64,000 nucleotides of DNA from Bradyrhizobium sp. AZCC 1693 (GTDB taxonomy: Bacteria > Pseudomonadota > Alphaproteobacteria > Rhizobiales > Xanthobacteraceae). The notes beneath the pieces are model-generated. The model was given only the letters and a program-made list of their open reading frames with translations, was not told the DNA's origin and searched no databases. Every line of letters begins with the position of its first letter. Within the stretch, counting starts at the first letter, position 1. Where the stretch lies: NCBI RefSeq assembly GCF_036924745.1, contig NZ_JAZHSD010000001.1:2976001-3040000 (forward strand), read 5' to 3'. This document shows, piece by piece, positions 44,015 through 53,293 of this stretch. The position numbers were made by a program, and so were the translations under genes.

Positions 44015-44605
44015 CTATAGTTTTTCTTCTGCCATATCTGCGAGCGTGTCTGCCGCACGAACGCCGGCCGCAAGTATGGCATCTGACATCGAGCGGTCTT
44101 CGACCGCGCGCGAGAGCTGAAGCGTCCCAACAAGCACGGCGAAAATTCCGATCGCTGTATCATGCGGCGGGTGGCTGAGACTGTTCTGCGGCAGTCGTCG
44201 AGCCAGTTGCTCGAAGAACTCGCTCATCCGAGCGGTGTAGGCCTTGCGGATGAAGCGCGGCTGACGGCCGATCTCGGGAAGCAGCGCAGCGGAGGCACAT
44301 CCAGAGTCCGGGTGATCGCGATGCTCCGCGGAGAGGTAGCAACGGATCAGCTCACGGAGCTCTCCAGGGGAGGCGTCAGCTTCGGCCAGGCGATGCGGTT
44401 GCTCATCGAGTGCACGCTCGAGTCCCTCCCGGACCAGATCGCTCTTCGAGCGGAAGTGAGAGTAGAATCCGCCATTCGTCAGTCCTGCCTCGGCCATAAT
44501 CCCGGTCATTCCCGTGGCGGCAATACCCTGCCGCCTGAACTTCTTAGCTGCGACCTTCAGGATCTGTTCATGCGAAGTGTCTTTGTGGCCTTTGGCATAT
44601 CGCAT
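44015..44605 (-). CDS. TetR-family transcriptional regulator
   Basis: 196 residues with HTH GIAATGMTGIMAEAGLTNGGFYSHFRSKSDL and the branch motif HPDSGCASAALLPEIGR. GGAGAG is six bases upstream of the ATG. Divergent from the SDR at 44710; the 104-bp gap contains two nested inverted repeats, so it probably represses itself and that SDR. It is a paralogue of the regulators at 6425, 19528 and 41574. Confidence 0.88.
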   Translation of the reverse strand: MRYAKGHKDTSHEQILKVAAKKFRRQGIAATGMTGIMAEAGLTNGGFYSHFRSKSDLVREGLERALDEQPHRLAEADASPGELRELIRCYLSAEHRDHPDSGCASAALLPEIGRQPRFIRKAYTARMSEFFEQLARRLPQNSLSHPPHDTAIGIFAVLVGTLQLSRAVEDRSMSDAILAAGVRAADTLADMAEEKL

Positions 44606-44633
44606 GTGGGGCTCTCCACCGGAGTTACGGCCT

Positions 44634-44689
44634 ATTGTATTATCATCTTAATATGATATGTATATCATCATCCAATTGAATGATACAAT
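44634..44689. promoter_or_regulatory. Nested inverted repeats in the TetR/SDR divergent promoter
   Basis: Outer arms ATTGTAT (44634-44640) and ATACAAT (44683-44689) enclose an inner TGATAT-GT-ATATCA (44654-44667). The inner site resembles 42208-42224, and its ATCATCATCCAA flank matches 36799-36829. Confidence 0.6.
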
Positions 44690-44709
44690 AGCATCGACGG
44701 AGGCTTTCT

Positions 44710-45522
44710 ATGCGGCAAGATGGCAACGTGGCGATTGTGACCGGGGCTTCAACAGGAATCGGCCAAGCTTCGGCCAAGGCGTTGCGCCAAGCCGGATTCC
44801 GCGTCTTCGGGACCAGCCGGCGGGCCATCGCAATTGCCGCCGAAGGGATTGAGATGGTTACTTGCGACGTGACCGACGACGCATCCGTACAGGCGGCTGT
44901 CGACCATGTGCTCGGTATGACGGGCAGGATCGACGTTCTTGTCAACAATGCAGGAACCGGACTGCTTGCTGGAGCTGAAGAATCTTCGGTAGGCCAAGCT
45001 CAGGCGTTGTTCGACGTAAACCTCTTCGGAGTGATCCGTATGACCAACGCGGTCCTCCCGATCATGCGAGATCAAAAAGCGGGACGGATAATCAATATAA
45101 GTTCAGTCCTTGGCTTAATACCTGCCCCATTCTCAGCCCTCTACTCGTCCACGAAACATGCTCTCGAAGGCTATTCGGAGTCTCTCGATCATGAGGTGCG
45201 AACTTTCGGCATTCGAGTTTGCTTGCTTGAGCCCGCGTATACCCGCACTTCATTCGAGCAAAACATGGTGTTTCCGGATCGGACCCTAGACGCTTACGCC
45301 TCGGCGCGAACGCGGACCAGCGCGCTCATGCACGAGGTCATGAAGACAGCCGACGATCCCCGGCTAGTTGCAGAGCGAGTCGTTGAAGCCGCGACTACGG
45401 CATCGCCTCGGCGGCGATATACCTGCGGCAAAATTGCGCGTCAGGTGAGCGTACTTCGCCGTTTTGTCCCCGAACGGATGTTTGACAAGAGCCTTCGCAA
45501 GCAGATGGGGTTACCGGCGTAA
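44710..45522 (+). CDS. SDR-family oxidoreductase, close paralogue of 22102-22917
   Basis: 270 residues: TGASTGIGQASAKAL, CDVTDDASV, NNAGTGLLAGAEESS, ISSVLGLIPAP, YSSTKHALEGYSESLDHE and a tail ending FDKSLRKQMGLPA. Most positions match the SDR at 22102, including the tail, which marks a recent duplication or parallel acquisition. GGAGG precedes the ATG. Control by the divergent TetR is very likely. Confidence 0.88.
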   Translation: MRQDGNVAIVTGASTGIGQASAKALRQAGFRVFGTSRRAIAIAAEGIEMVTCDVTDDASVQAAVDHVLGMTGRIDVLVNNAGTGLLAGAEESSVGQAQALFDVNLFGVIRMTNAVLPIMRDQKAGRIINISSVLGLIPAPFSALYSSTKHALEGYSESLDHEVRTFGIRVCLLEPAYTRTSFEQNMVFPDRTLDAYASARTRTSALMHEVMKTADDPRLVAERVVEAATTASPRRRYTCGKIARQVSVLRRFVPERMFDKSLRKQMGLPA

Positions 45523-45694
45523 CTGGACTGGCCAGGCCGATCTCGGGCATTCCCTTTGGGCCGTTTGTAGCGCGGTGTTCGGTCCGGCTGTTGCAACTCC
45601 GTTTCGGCGGCTAAGGCCACCGTTACTGTAAGAGCCAACCTTGCGCCAGACCGACAACCAGGTGTCAGGGATAACTCAGAAAGGTAATTTCATC

Positions 45695-46957
45695 ATGCGT
45701 CGCGTCGTCGTTACGGGACTAGGATTGGTATCACCGTTGGGTTGCGGCAGTGAGTTGACATGGTCGCGCCTGCTTGCGGCCCGTTCCGGGCTGACAGCCC
45801 TTCCTGAATGGGCGGCTGCTCTTCCCGCGCGGGTCGCTGGAATCGTGCCGACAAAGGCCGACGATCCGGATGGAGGCTTCGATCCGGATCTGGCTGTTCC
45901 TCCCAAGGATCAGCGGAGGATGGATCGCTTCATCCTATTCGCACTGGTTGCCACGGCCGAGGCCATTGCACAAGCGGCATGGACTCCCTCCGACGCGCAT
46001 TCGCTTGAGCGCACGGCGACCGTGATCGCATCGGGCATCGGAGGCTTTCCGGCGATCGTCGAGGCGGTTCGCACCACCGATCAGCGCGGGGTCAAGCGCC
46101 TCTCGCCCTTCACCGTGCCGTCCTTTCTCGCCAATCTCGCTGCCGGTCATATCTCCATCCGCTATGGCTTCAAGGGTCCCATCGGTACGCCGGTCACCGC
46201 CTGCGCCGCGAGTGTGCAGGCGATCGGCGATGCCGCGCGCCTGATCCGGTCGGGAGAAGCGGACATTGCGATTTGCGGTGGCTCGGAAGCCTGCATCGAT
46301 CTCGTGAGCCTCGGCGGCTTCGCAGCCGCTCGGGCCCTTTCGACTGGCTTCAATGACACGCCAGCGCGCGCGTCCCGCCCCTTCGACCGCGACCGCGATG
46401 GCTTCGTCATGGGCGAAGGTGCTGGTATCCTCGTGATTGAAGAGTTGGAACACGCGTTCCGCCGGGGCGCCCAACCGATCGCCGAAATCGCCGGCTATGG
46501 CACAACTGCTGATGCCTACCACATCACGTCGGGACCTGAGGACGGCGACGGCGCGCGCCGCGCCATGGAGGGCGCCTTGCGGCAGGCCGGCCTCAAGCCC
46601 GGTGATATCCAGCATCTCAACGCCCATTCCACTTCGACGCCAGTTGGCGACGTATCCGAACTGGAAGCGATCAAGGCCGTGTTCGGCCGCGACGGAAAAG
46701 TTGCAGTGAGCGCCACCAAATCGGCGACCGGTCATCTGCTCGGCGCAGCCGGGGGGGCGGAAGCGATCTTCACGATTCTCGCGTTACGCGACCAAATCGC
46801 GCCGCCCACCCTGAATCTCGAAAATGGCGACGCAGCCGCGGAAGGCGTCGATCTTGTGTCCCGTGAGGCCAGGCGCATGACGATGGAGCACGCGATTTCG
46901 AATGGCTTCGGCTTCGGGGGCGTCAACGCGAGCGTCATCTTTCGACGTTGGCAGTGA
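45695..46957 (+). CDS. Beta-ketoacyl-ACP synthase II (FabF-like)
   Basis: 420 residues from the ATG of MRRVVVTGLGLVSPLG. The condensing triad is complete: Cys170 (TACAAS), His311 (NAHSTSTPVGD) and His347 (SATGHLLGAAG). It condenses malonyl-ACP with an acyl chain. It is isolated from acpP, fabD and fabG, and the window's other genes are degradative, so it is probably a secondary copy for a special acyl product or for membrane adaptation. The sequence is more G+C-rich than its left neighbours. It precedes an SDR with missing catalytic residues by about 106 bp. Confidence 0.88.
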   Translation: MRRVVVTGLGLVSPLGCGSELTWSRLLAARSGLTALPEWAAALPARVAGIVPTKADDPDGGFDPDLAVPPKDQRRMDRFILFALVATAEAIAQAAWTPSDAHSLERTATVIASGIGGFPAIVEAVRTTDQRGVKRLSPFTVPSFLANLAAGHISIRYGFKGPIGTPVTACAASVQAIGDAARLIRSGEADIAICGGSEACIDLVSLGGFAAARALSTGFNDTPARASRPFDRDRDGFVMGEGAGILVIEELEHAFRRGAQPIAEIAGYGTTADAYHITSGPEDGDGARRAMEGALRQAGLKPGDIQHLNAHSTSTPVGDVSELEAIKAVFGRDGKVAVSATKSATGHLLGAAGGAEAIFTILALRDQIAPPTLNLENGDAAAEGVDLVSREARRMTMEHAISNGFGFGGVNASVIFRRWQ

Positions 46958-47063
46958 CCAAGCCTGTCCAACATTGGCAAGTCGCTGCCGACCTCCCTGC
47001 TCTTGGGAGGGGACCAGAACGGTCCGCTCTTTGCCAGCTCCAACACGCATGCGAGTAAGCGAC

Positions 47064-47843
47064 ATGACTCAGTCCAAGCGCGAAGCCCAACCTTCGGTCC
47101 AGGAAGTTGCACTCATTGTCGGTGGCGGTCCGGGCATCAGCTCGAGTTGCGCGAGGCTGTTCGCGAAGAACGGTATGCGTGTTGCTGTGGCAGCCAGGAA
47201 TCCCGAGAAAGCGGTCCTCGAGAAACTCGAAAAGGTGCATGGGGTGCATCGATTCGCTTGCGATGCGAGCGAACCGGCGGCCGTGGACCAGTTGTTCAGA
47301 AATGTCGTGCAGGACATCGGGACGCCAAGGCTTGTCGTGCATAACATCGATGGCCGGGTCCCCGGCATTTTCCGCAAGAGCGTTATCGAAGCCGACCCGA
47401 TCATGGCCCTCGAAACACTTCGAAACGCGGCATTCAGTGCGTTTCTGGTAGGGCAACAGGCAGCCAGGCTCATGCTTGGAAACAAACTCGACGCCAACGG
47501 GGCGAAGGGAACGATCATCTTCACGAACGCCAGCGCAGCGCTCAAAGGCTTCCCATCAAGCGGTGCCTTTGCAATGGCATGCCATGCCAAGTCGGGACTC
47601 GCGCAGAGTATGGCAAGAGAACTGATGCCGCAGGGTATCCACGTAGCAAACGTGCCGATCGACGCCGCGATCGGCTGGACTCAGGAGGACGGGACCCGGG
47701 CGCACCGGCTGGCAGGAACGACTGTCGACGACAACATGGCCGACCCCGACCGTATCGCCGAAACCTATCTGCAACTGCATCGCCAGCATCGGTCGACGTG
47801 GGCGTTCGAAGTCGTGCTCCGGCCGTGGGTCGAGAAATGGTGA
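47064..47843 (+). CDS. SDR-like protein lacking the catalytic tyrosine
   Basis: 259 residues from MTQSKREAQ. The glycine-rich motif is GGGPGISSSCARLFAKNG, the NNAG position reads NIDGRVPG, and where Tyr-x3-Lys is expected the sequence is FAMACHAKSGLAQS: Lys is kept but the Tyr position is Ala. It is therefore either an SDR with altered chemistry or a binding protein. The overall fold and length are normal. It follows the FabF-like gene in the same direction and may be its reductase or accessory partner. Confidence 0.8.
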   Translation: MTQSKREAQPSVQEVALIVGGGPGISSSCARLFAKNGMRVAVAARNPEKAVLEKLEKVHGVHRFACDASEPAAVDQLFRNVVQDIGTPRLVVHNIDGRVPGIFRKSVIEADPIMALETLRNAAFSAFLVGQQAARLMLGNKLDANGAKGTIIFTNASAALKGFPSSGAFAMACHAKSGLAQSMARELMPQGIHVANVPIDAAIGWTQEDGTRAHRLAGTTVDDNMADPDRIAETYLQLHRQHRSTWAFEVVLRPWVEKW

Positions 47844-47930
47844 CTGCCATCGCCGGCGCGCCACGTTGCGCCTGATGCAGGCGACTCTCATGGCCGACTG
47901 GACCAGCTCTCAACCAGAAAGGAGCAAGAG

Positions 47931-48278
47931 TCAGAGCCTGAGATTCTGCTCATTGACGAGCACCACGCGCGGCTGAAACTTCCTAGCTTCATCGCCGTCG
48001 AAATTGGCGTAGGCAACAATAATGACCCTGTCGCCCACCATCGCTTGACGCGCCGCGGCTCCGTTAAGCCCTATGGTTCCCGAGCCAGCGGGAGCTTCGA
48101 TGACGTAGGTTGAAAATCGAGCGCCGTTGTCAATGTTATAGATGTCTACGCGCTCATTAATGAGGAAGCCAGCAGCCTCGATGAGATCTCGGTCGATGGA
48201 AATCGAGCCTTCATAGTGCAAATCGGCTTCAGTCACGTGCGCACGATGAATCTTGCCCTTCATCAAGGTGACTTGCAT
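47931..48278 (-). CDS. panD: Aspartate 1-decarboxylase proenzyme
   Basis: 115 residues starting [20 protein letters not shown]. The self-cleavage site Gly24-Ser25 (HYEGSISID), which creates the pyruvoyl cofactor, and Tyr58 (FSTYVIEAP) are present, so it should make beta-alanine from L-aspartate for pantothenate and CoA synthesis. The frame is open 15 codons upstream, but the conserved start is the ATG at 48278. No other pantothenate gene is near except the PanE-like protein at 28928, which looks catabolic. Confidence 0.93.
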   Translation of the reverse strand: MQVTLMKGKIHRAHVTEADLHYEGSISIDRDLIEAAGFLINERVDIYNIDNGARFSTYVIEAPAGSGTIGLNGAAARQAMVGDRVIIVAYANFDGDEARKFQPRVVLVNEQNLRL

Positions 48279-48984
48279 CGAGAGTATCCTGTATCGTTGC
48301 CCCGGAATTGTCGGCCCGGCCATTATGGGGCGAGCGGCTGCATGTCAATAGCATGCGCCATCCGGAGTAACCTCAGTTGGGTATTCTCCACTGGCGCGCG
48401 ATTGAGCGCAAACATCCTTCCAAACCGCCTTTCTGGAGCAAATTTCATTTGGCAGAATGCTGCATTGGCATAGCCGTTCACGAGGCCGGCCAGCGCCTCG
48501 GACTTCCATGATGGTCGCAGGCGAGGTCGGTAGTCCGTCAGAACGGGAGAGACCAACAAGCAACCATTGCTTCGATATATTCACCAACACGTCTTGCGCT
48601 CGAACGCATGCCGAATCTCAAACACCTGAGACCTCCCGACATCACTCTTTCTCTTCACGATGATCGACGGAACTCTTCGGCGTAGACCGAGCACTGAGCG
48701 CTGCCGACCATCAGCACGATCAGCCCTCAAGTCGCACGTCAATGCGCTCCCCTCCTGACCCGACTTTCCAACCCGTCCAAGCGCGGGCCTCACATCACCC
48801 AAGAAGGGACGACGCCGTACTTGCTCTGGATTGATTTTTCTTGATCTCTCGGTGCACACGTCGTGCACACGCCGTCTCCTAACCGTCTGGAAGACCTGAA
48901 CTCTTGCTCCAATCCATCACGGGCAGCGGAATCCGCCATTTCCAAATGAAGCAACAAAGAAGCGATTTAGCCGAGTAATATCAA
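48279..48984. other. Region between panD and tRNA-Gln without a recognisable gene
   Basis: Short leftward frames (for example 48323-48559) show no known domain. A GTGCAC-ACGTC-GTGCAC repeat occurs at 48852-48868. The stretch is less G+C-rich than the core genes to the right and is where an island junction would be expected, but no integrase or att repeat could be identified by eye. Confidence 0.4.
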
Positions 48985-49059
48985 TGGCTGGGGCGGGAGG
49001 GATCGAACCTCCGAATGGCGGAATCAAAATCCGCTGCCTTACCGCTTGGCTACGCCCCA
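48985..49059 (-). tRNA. tRNA-Gln (UUG anticodon)
   Basis: The minus strand folds into a full cloverleaf: acceptor TGGGGCG pairs with CGCCCCA, discriminator G and encoded CCA follow. The D-arm has GCCAAGCGGTAAGGC, the anticodon loop TTTTGAT gives UUG, and the T-arm has GGTTCGATCC. Its 3' end faces left, toward the accessory region. Confidence 0.93.
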
Positions 49060-49338
49060 ACAGTCCGGGCCGGAACACGGGATCGACCAGCGCGACCTGT
49101 TCCGGCACCGCCGGTCTATAGAGGGAGTCACGCCATTTCAACAGGCTGCGCGGCCGAATTTCACCCCAAAATCGGTCCCATCGACCTCCCCCTATATATA
49201 AAGGGTCGTTGCGTTGGGTATGCCGGGCCGGTTTTCGCGTCCCCAGGCGGGGCGAATACCGCCCAGCGGAGAGTTGAGAGAACCCCGGTTTCGTGGGAAG
49301 ACGGCGGCAACCATTAGCCAAAAAGCGAGATTATCGTC

Positions 49339-51123
49339 ATGACTTACCGCGCGCCGATCTCCGACATCCTGCTCGCGCTCAACCACGGCGCCGGCCTGCA
49401 GGCGGCCGTGAAGGCCGGCCATTATGGCGACTTCGACGGCGACATCACCGCCGCCGTGCTGGAGGAAGCCGGAAAATTCGCCGGCGACGTGCTGGCGCCG
49501 CTGAACAGGGTCGGCGACGAACACGGCATCAAGCTCGCCGACGACAAGGTGACGACCGCGCCCGGCTGGCCGGACGCCTATCAGCGCTGGATCGCTGGCG
49601 GGTGGAACGCGGTGTCGGGCCCGGAAGCCTTTGGCGGCCAGGGCCTGCCGATGGCGATCAACGCCGCCTGCACCGAAATCTGGAGCGCGTCGAACATCGC
49701 CTTCGGCCTCTGCCCGCTGCTCACCCTCTCCGCCATCGAGGCGCTCGATGCCCATGGCAGCGACGAACTGAAGCAGATCTATCTGGAGAAACTCGTCTCC
49801 GGCGAATGGACCGGCACCATGCAGCTCACCGAGCCGCAGGCCGGCTCCGATGTCGGCGCGCTGCGCACTCGCGCCGAGCGTATGCCCGACGGCAGCTATC
49901 GCATCAAGGGCACCAAGATCTTCATCACCTATGGCGACCACGACATGACCGACAACATCGTGCATTTCGTGCTGGCCCGCCTGCCCGATGCGCCCGCGGG
50001 CACCAAGGGCATTTCGCTGTTCCTGATTCCGAAATTCATGGTCAATGCCGACGGCTCGCTCGGCGCGCGCAACGATATCTATCCGTCCGGCGTTGAGCAC
50101 AAGCTCGGCATGCACGCCTCCCCCACCTGCACCATGACGATGGGCGATCACGGCGGCGCCGTCGGTTACCTAATCGGCGAGGAAAACAAGGGCATGCTCT
50201 GCATGTTCACGATGATGAACCAGGCCCGCCTCGGCGTCGGCCTCGAGGGCGTCGGCATTGCCGACCGCGCCTACCAGCAGGCGCTGGCCTTTGCGCAGGA
50301 ACGCAAGCAGGGCCGCGCCGTCGGCAAAAAGGGCGACGGGCTCGATCCCATCATCGTGCATCCCGACGTCAAGCGCATGCTGTTGCAGATGCGCAGCCTG
50401 ACGGCCGCGGCGCGCTCGATCTGCTACGCGACGGCAGTGGCGCTCGACATCTCCACCCGCGCCACGGATGCCAAGGTGCGGGCCGATGCCGCCGCGCGCG
50501 GCGCGCTGCTGACGCCGATCGCAAAGGCGTTCTCCACCGATATCGGCAACGAGGTGACGTCTCTCGGCGTGCAGATTCACGGCGGCATGGGCTTCATCGA
50601 GGAGACCGGCGCCGCGCAGCATTATCGCGACGCGCGCATCACCTCGATTTATGAGGGCACCAACGGCATTCAGTCGATCGACCTCGTGACGCGCAAACTC
50701 GCGGCAAACGGCGGCGCATCGGTGTGGGCCCTGCTCGATGAACTGGGCGGCATCGTCAAGCAGGTCGAGGCCTCGAACGATCCCGCCTTCGGCACCACAG
50801 GCGCAAAACTGCGCGACGCCCTCGGCTCGCTCGAACGCGCCAGCAAATGGCTGCTGGAGCGCGTGGCGTCTGCGCCGAACGACGCGCTCGCCGGCGCCAC
50901 GCCTTATCTGCGCCTGTTCGGCTCGACGCTCGGCGGCTGCATGCTGGCCGGCGAGGCCCTCGCCGCAAAGGGCAATGGCGAAGCCGGCGGCGATCCGCAG
51001 CGCTACGTGACGGTCGCGCGGTTCTTTGCCGAGAACGTGACCGTTCAGGCGGGATCGCTGGAGAAGACGGTGACGGATAGCGCGGACGCCGTGAACGGCG
51101 CGGATGCGGTGTTGCTGGGGTGA
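49339..51123 (+). CDS. Acyl-CoA dehydrogenase (DmdC-like, about 594 aa)
   Basis: FAD-dependent dehydrogenase of the long form that carries an extra N-terminal segment and a C-terminal domain, as in methylthiopropanoyl-CoA dehydrogenase (DmdC) and related proteins. Motifs: MQLTEPQAGSDVGALRTRA (substrate/FAD loop), FITYGDHDM, VQIHGGMGFIEETGAAQHYRDARI with a catalytic-base candidate in TSIYEGTNGIQSIDL. It forms a 2-enoyl-CoA. The chain is longer than normal ACADs (about 380). It is the first protein gene right of the tRNA and has the high G+C codon use of the core genome. Confidence 0.9.
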   Translation: MTYRAPISDILLALNHGAGLQAAVKAGHYGDFDGDITAAVLEEAGKFAGDVLAPLNRVGDEHGIKLADDKVTTAPGWPDAYQRWIAGGWNAVSGPEAFGGQGLPMAINAACTEIWSASNIAFGLCPLLTLSAIEALDAHGSDELKQIYLEKLVSGEWTGTMQLTEPQAGSDVGALRTRAERMPDGSYRIKGTKIFITYGDHDMTDNIVHFVLARLPDAPAGTKGISLFLIPKFMVNADGSLGARNDIYPSGVEHKLGMHASPTCTMTMGDHGGAVGYLIGEENKGMLCMFTMMNQARLGVGLEGVGIADRAYQQALAFAQERKQGRAVGKKGDGLDPIIVHPDVKRMLLQMRSLTAAARSICYATAVALDISTRATDAKVRADAAARGALLTPIAKAFSTDIGNEVTSLGVQIHGGMGFIEETGAAQHYRDARITSIYEGTNGIQSIDLVTRKLAANGGASVWALLDELGGIVKQVEASNDPAFGTTGAKLRDALGSLERASKWLLERVASAPNDALAGATPYLRLFGSTLGGCMLAGEALAAKGNGEAGGDPQRYVTVARFFAENVTVQAGSLEKTVTDSADAVNGADAVLLG

Positions 51124-51373
51124 GCGACGCGTCGCTTCGGACATCTACGGATTTCTTTCGTGCAGGCGACGACGCCGCGTGAACGCGCCGGCGTCGCAGA
51201 ATGGCACAGCAAGTTCCATGCAACGGCGCGTGGTATTGAAGCAACACTTTTGAAAAAATGGACGACCCCGTAGTCTCCGGCCGTTGCGCATTCATTTCGC
51301 AGTGCGAAGAATGAGCGCCGTCGCGTGCTTGGCTATGCAATCAGGCTCATGCGGAGCCTTGGGAGGCCGGATC

Positions 51374-52729
51374 ATGGACCCATGGCGATTGGCAACGAAG
51401 GCGCAGCGCCGAATCAATTTCGTCGCGGGCCTGGCTCTGGCGAGTTGTGGTCTCGCCTGGCTCGCAGGCTTCGGTTCGGCTTCCACCCAGCACATCAGCG
51501 CTTCCGTCGAGAACGCCGGCGCGAAGTTAATCGTGGCACGCCACGAACCATCTCTCGTCGCAAGCACCGAGCCCACGGTCATACCGCAGGCGACCGTAGT
51601 AGCGAATGCAGCCATCGTTGATGTTGAGATGGCAACGGCCGCCGAAGCCACGTCACAGAAAACCACCGACACGACGGCAAGCCTGGATGAGCCGAAACCT
51701 TTTGTCGTGGCCTCGCTGCCGGATTCGTCGCAGGTGGTTCCGCCCGAAACACCATCCCCCGAGCGCACGCAGGCGAGCACGCCTGATCCCGCGCCGGAGA
51801 AAGCCGCCGACGCGGCGGCAGCCCCGGACGAGCCAAAACCTTTTGTCGTGGCCTCGCTGACCGATTCGTCGCAGGTGTTTTCCCCCGAAGAAGTCGCAAC
51901 GGCGCCCGACACGATCGTGCCGGCTGTGAGCACCATCGAAATCAACGAGGAGTGCCTGGTCGCGGAGATCTGCATCGATCGCTACCTGTGGGCGCTCTAC
52001 GAACGGGCGCCCAAGATCGACGCCATCGAGGTGCATGAACGGAGGAAAGTGACGGTCAGGAGGAAGGGCAAGACGGTGACCGTCACCAGGACCTTTACCA
52101 GGCGTGTCGACGAGGAGTTTGGGTGGAAAGACCCGAAGGCGGCGGACAAAGCCGGCATGGCGATGATGGACTACGTGATCGGCGGCATGGACCGCAATTT
52201 TAGGCTCAAGCTCTTTCATACGCTCCACGCGGCGGAACAGGCCGGGCTGCAGCCCGGCATCACCAGCGCGTTCCGCGACGACTACCGTCAGTCGATCGCA
52301 ACCGGGCTGAAGGCCGCAACCGACAGATCCTACCATGGCGGGAGTTTCCGTGGCGGCTATGGCCGCGGGCTTGCGGCCGATATCGTGAGCGTCAAGGGCG
52401 CGACCCGGGCGCAGCGATGGGTCTCCACCGAAAAGCTCTGGAAATGGATCGACGAACGCGGCAAGGAATTTGGAATCGGACGGCCCTATCTCGATCGAGA
52501 TCCGCCGCACGTGGCGCCGATCGACGGAAAGGAATATGTCTCTCGCCGCGGCGGAGCGAAAACGCAAGTGGCGGAAGCGAAACCGAAAACTCGCGTGGCG
52601 GAAGCGACGATCAAGAAGGGCAAGCGGCTGGCTGCACGGGCCGATCACAGCGCGGCCAAACGCGCGAGAAACATAAAATTGTCCAAAGGCGCGAGAACCG
52701 CGAAATTGTCCAAAGGCAGGACCATGTAG
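51374..52729 (+). CDS. Membrane-anchored M15-type (VanY-like) peptidase-like protein
   Basis: 451 residues from the ATG of MDPWRLATKAQRR (GGGAGG upstream). A single N-terminal helix (INFVAGLALASCGLAWLAGF) anchors a long Ala/Pro/Thr-rich linker in which the motif DEPKPFVVASL-DSSQV occurs twice. The C-terminal domain has a SYHGGSFRGGYGRGLAADIVS stretch and DRDPPHVAPIDG, resembling the zinc ligands (H-x6-D and HxxH-like) of D-Ala-D-Ala carboxypeptidases. The tail is Lys-rich. It probably acts on peptidoglycan in the periplasm; the activity is inferred. Confidence 0.75.
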   Translation: MDPWRLATKAQRRINFVAGLALASCGLAWLAGFGSASTQHISASVENAGAKLIVARHEPSLVASTEPTVIPQATVVANAAIVDVEMATAAEATSQKTTDTTASLDEPKPFVVASLPDSSQVVPPETPSPERTQASTPDPAPEKAADAAAAPDEPKPFVVASLTDSSQVFSPEEVATAPDTIVPAVSTIEINEECLVAEICIDRYLWALYERAPKIDAIEVHERRKVTVRRKGKTVTVTRTFTRRVDEEFGWKDPKAADKAGMAMMDYVIGGMDRNFRLKLFHTLHAAEQAGLQPGITSAFRDDYRQSIATGLKAATDRSYHGGSFRGGYGRGLAADIVSVKGATRAQRWVSTEKLWKWIDERGKEFGIGRPYLDRDPPHVAPIDGKEYVSRRGGAKTQVAEAKPKTRVAEATIKKGKRLAARADHSAAKRARNIKLSKGARTAKLSKGRTM

Positions 52730-52825
52730 CCGGTTCAGGCACGCACTTCCCGCCCATGGCGGGAAGGCCGCAAACTCGCCTCGCCTCCGCACTTTTCCGG
52801 ATCATGCTCCAGGCGGCAGCAAGCG

Positions 52826-53167
52826 TCAGCCCGTATTCCTGACCGCATTGGCCAGCATGGCGTAAAGCTCACGCTTGGTTAGTTCCTTTGTGAGCTCCCT
52901 GGTCTGCTTCGCGACCGGCTTCCGCGTCGACACCACCCGATCCACCGGCCGTGCGCAGGCTGCCGCCAATGCCGGCTTACGCGTCGGCACGGCCACGATC
53001 CTGGGGTTGGCTGTCGGTGGCTTGTGACCCCGCTTGTGGCCCAAGCGCTTCAACTTCGCGCTGACTGCGTTGCGGCTATAGCCGAGCCGACTTGCGATCT
53101 GACCGGCACTGCGGCCCGCGGCCCAGAGTTCTTTGAGCAGTGCTACGTCTTTCGCATCCCAACTCAT
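52826..53167 (-). CDS. GcrA-like cell-cycle regulator (short form)
   Basis: 113 residues. The N-terminus MSWDAKDVALLKELWAAGRS followed by AGQIASRLGYSRNAVSAKLKRLG matches the DNA-binding domain of GcrA, the alphaproteobacterial regulator that works with sigma-70 at methylated promoters. The rest is Lys/Arg/Pro-rich and lacks a clear GcrA sigma-interacting domain, so it is a short paralogue rather than the main GcrA. Leftward, between the peptidase-like gene and the membrane-protein gene. Confidence 0.8.
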   Translation of the reverse strand: MSWDAKDVALLKELWAAGRSAGQIASRLGYSRNAVSAKLKRLGHKRGHKPPTANPRIVAVPTRKPALAAACARPVDRVVSTRKPVAKQTRELTKELTKRELYAMLANAVRNTG

Positions 53168-53293
53168 GGGAGATACTTATACGCCTAATGTCGGCAATAG
53201 GCGAGTCGTTGCCGATGGTGCTCTGGCCGCCGGTTGATCTCTTCGTTAATGCAGCCATCGCCAGCTGGAGGAATTGACTACTGCGTTCGGCGC

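Noticed and set aside
48323..48559. 78-residue leftward frame before panD considered as an integrase piece
   Set aside because: No tyrosine- or serine-recombinase motif (R-H-R-Y or similar) is present, so an integrase call is not supported.
49192..51144. Long leftward frames over the acyl-CoA dehydrogenase
   Set aside because: No domain is visible, and the sense strand encodes a complete, well-conserved enzyme.
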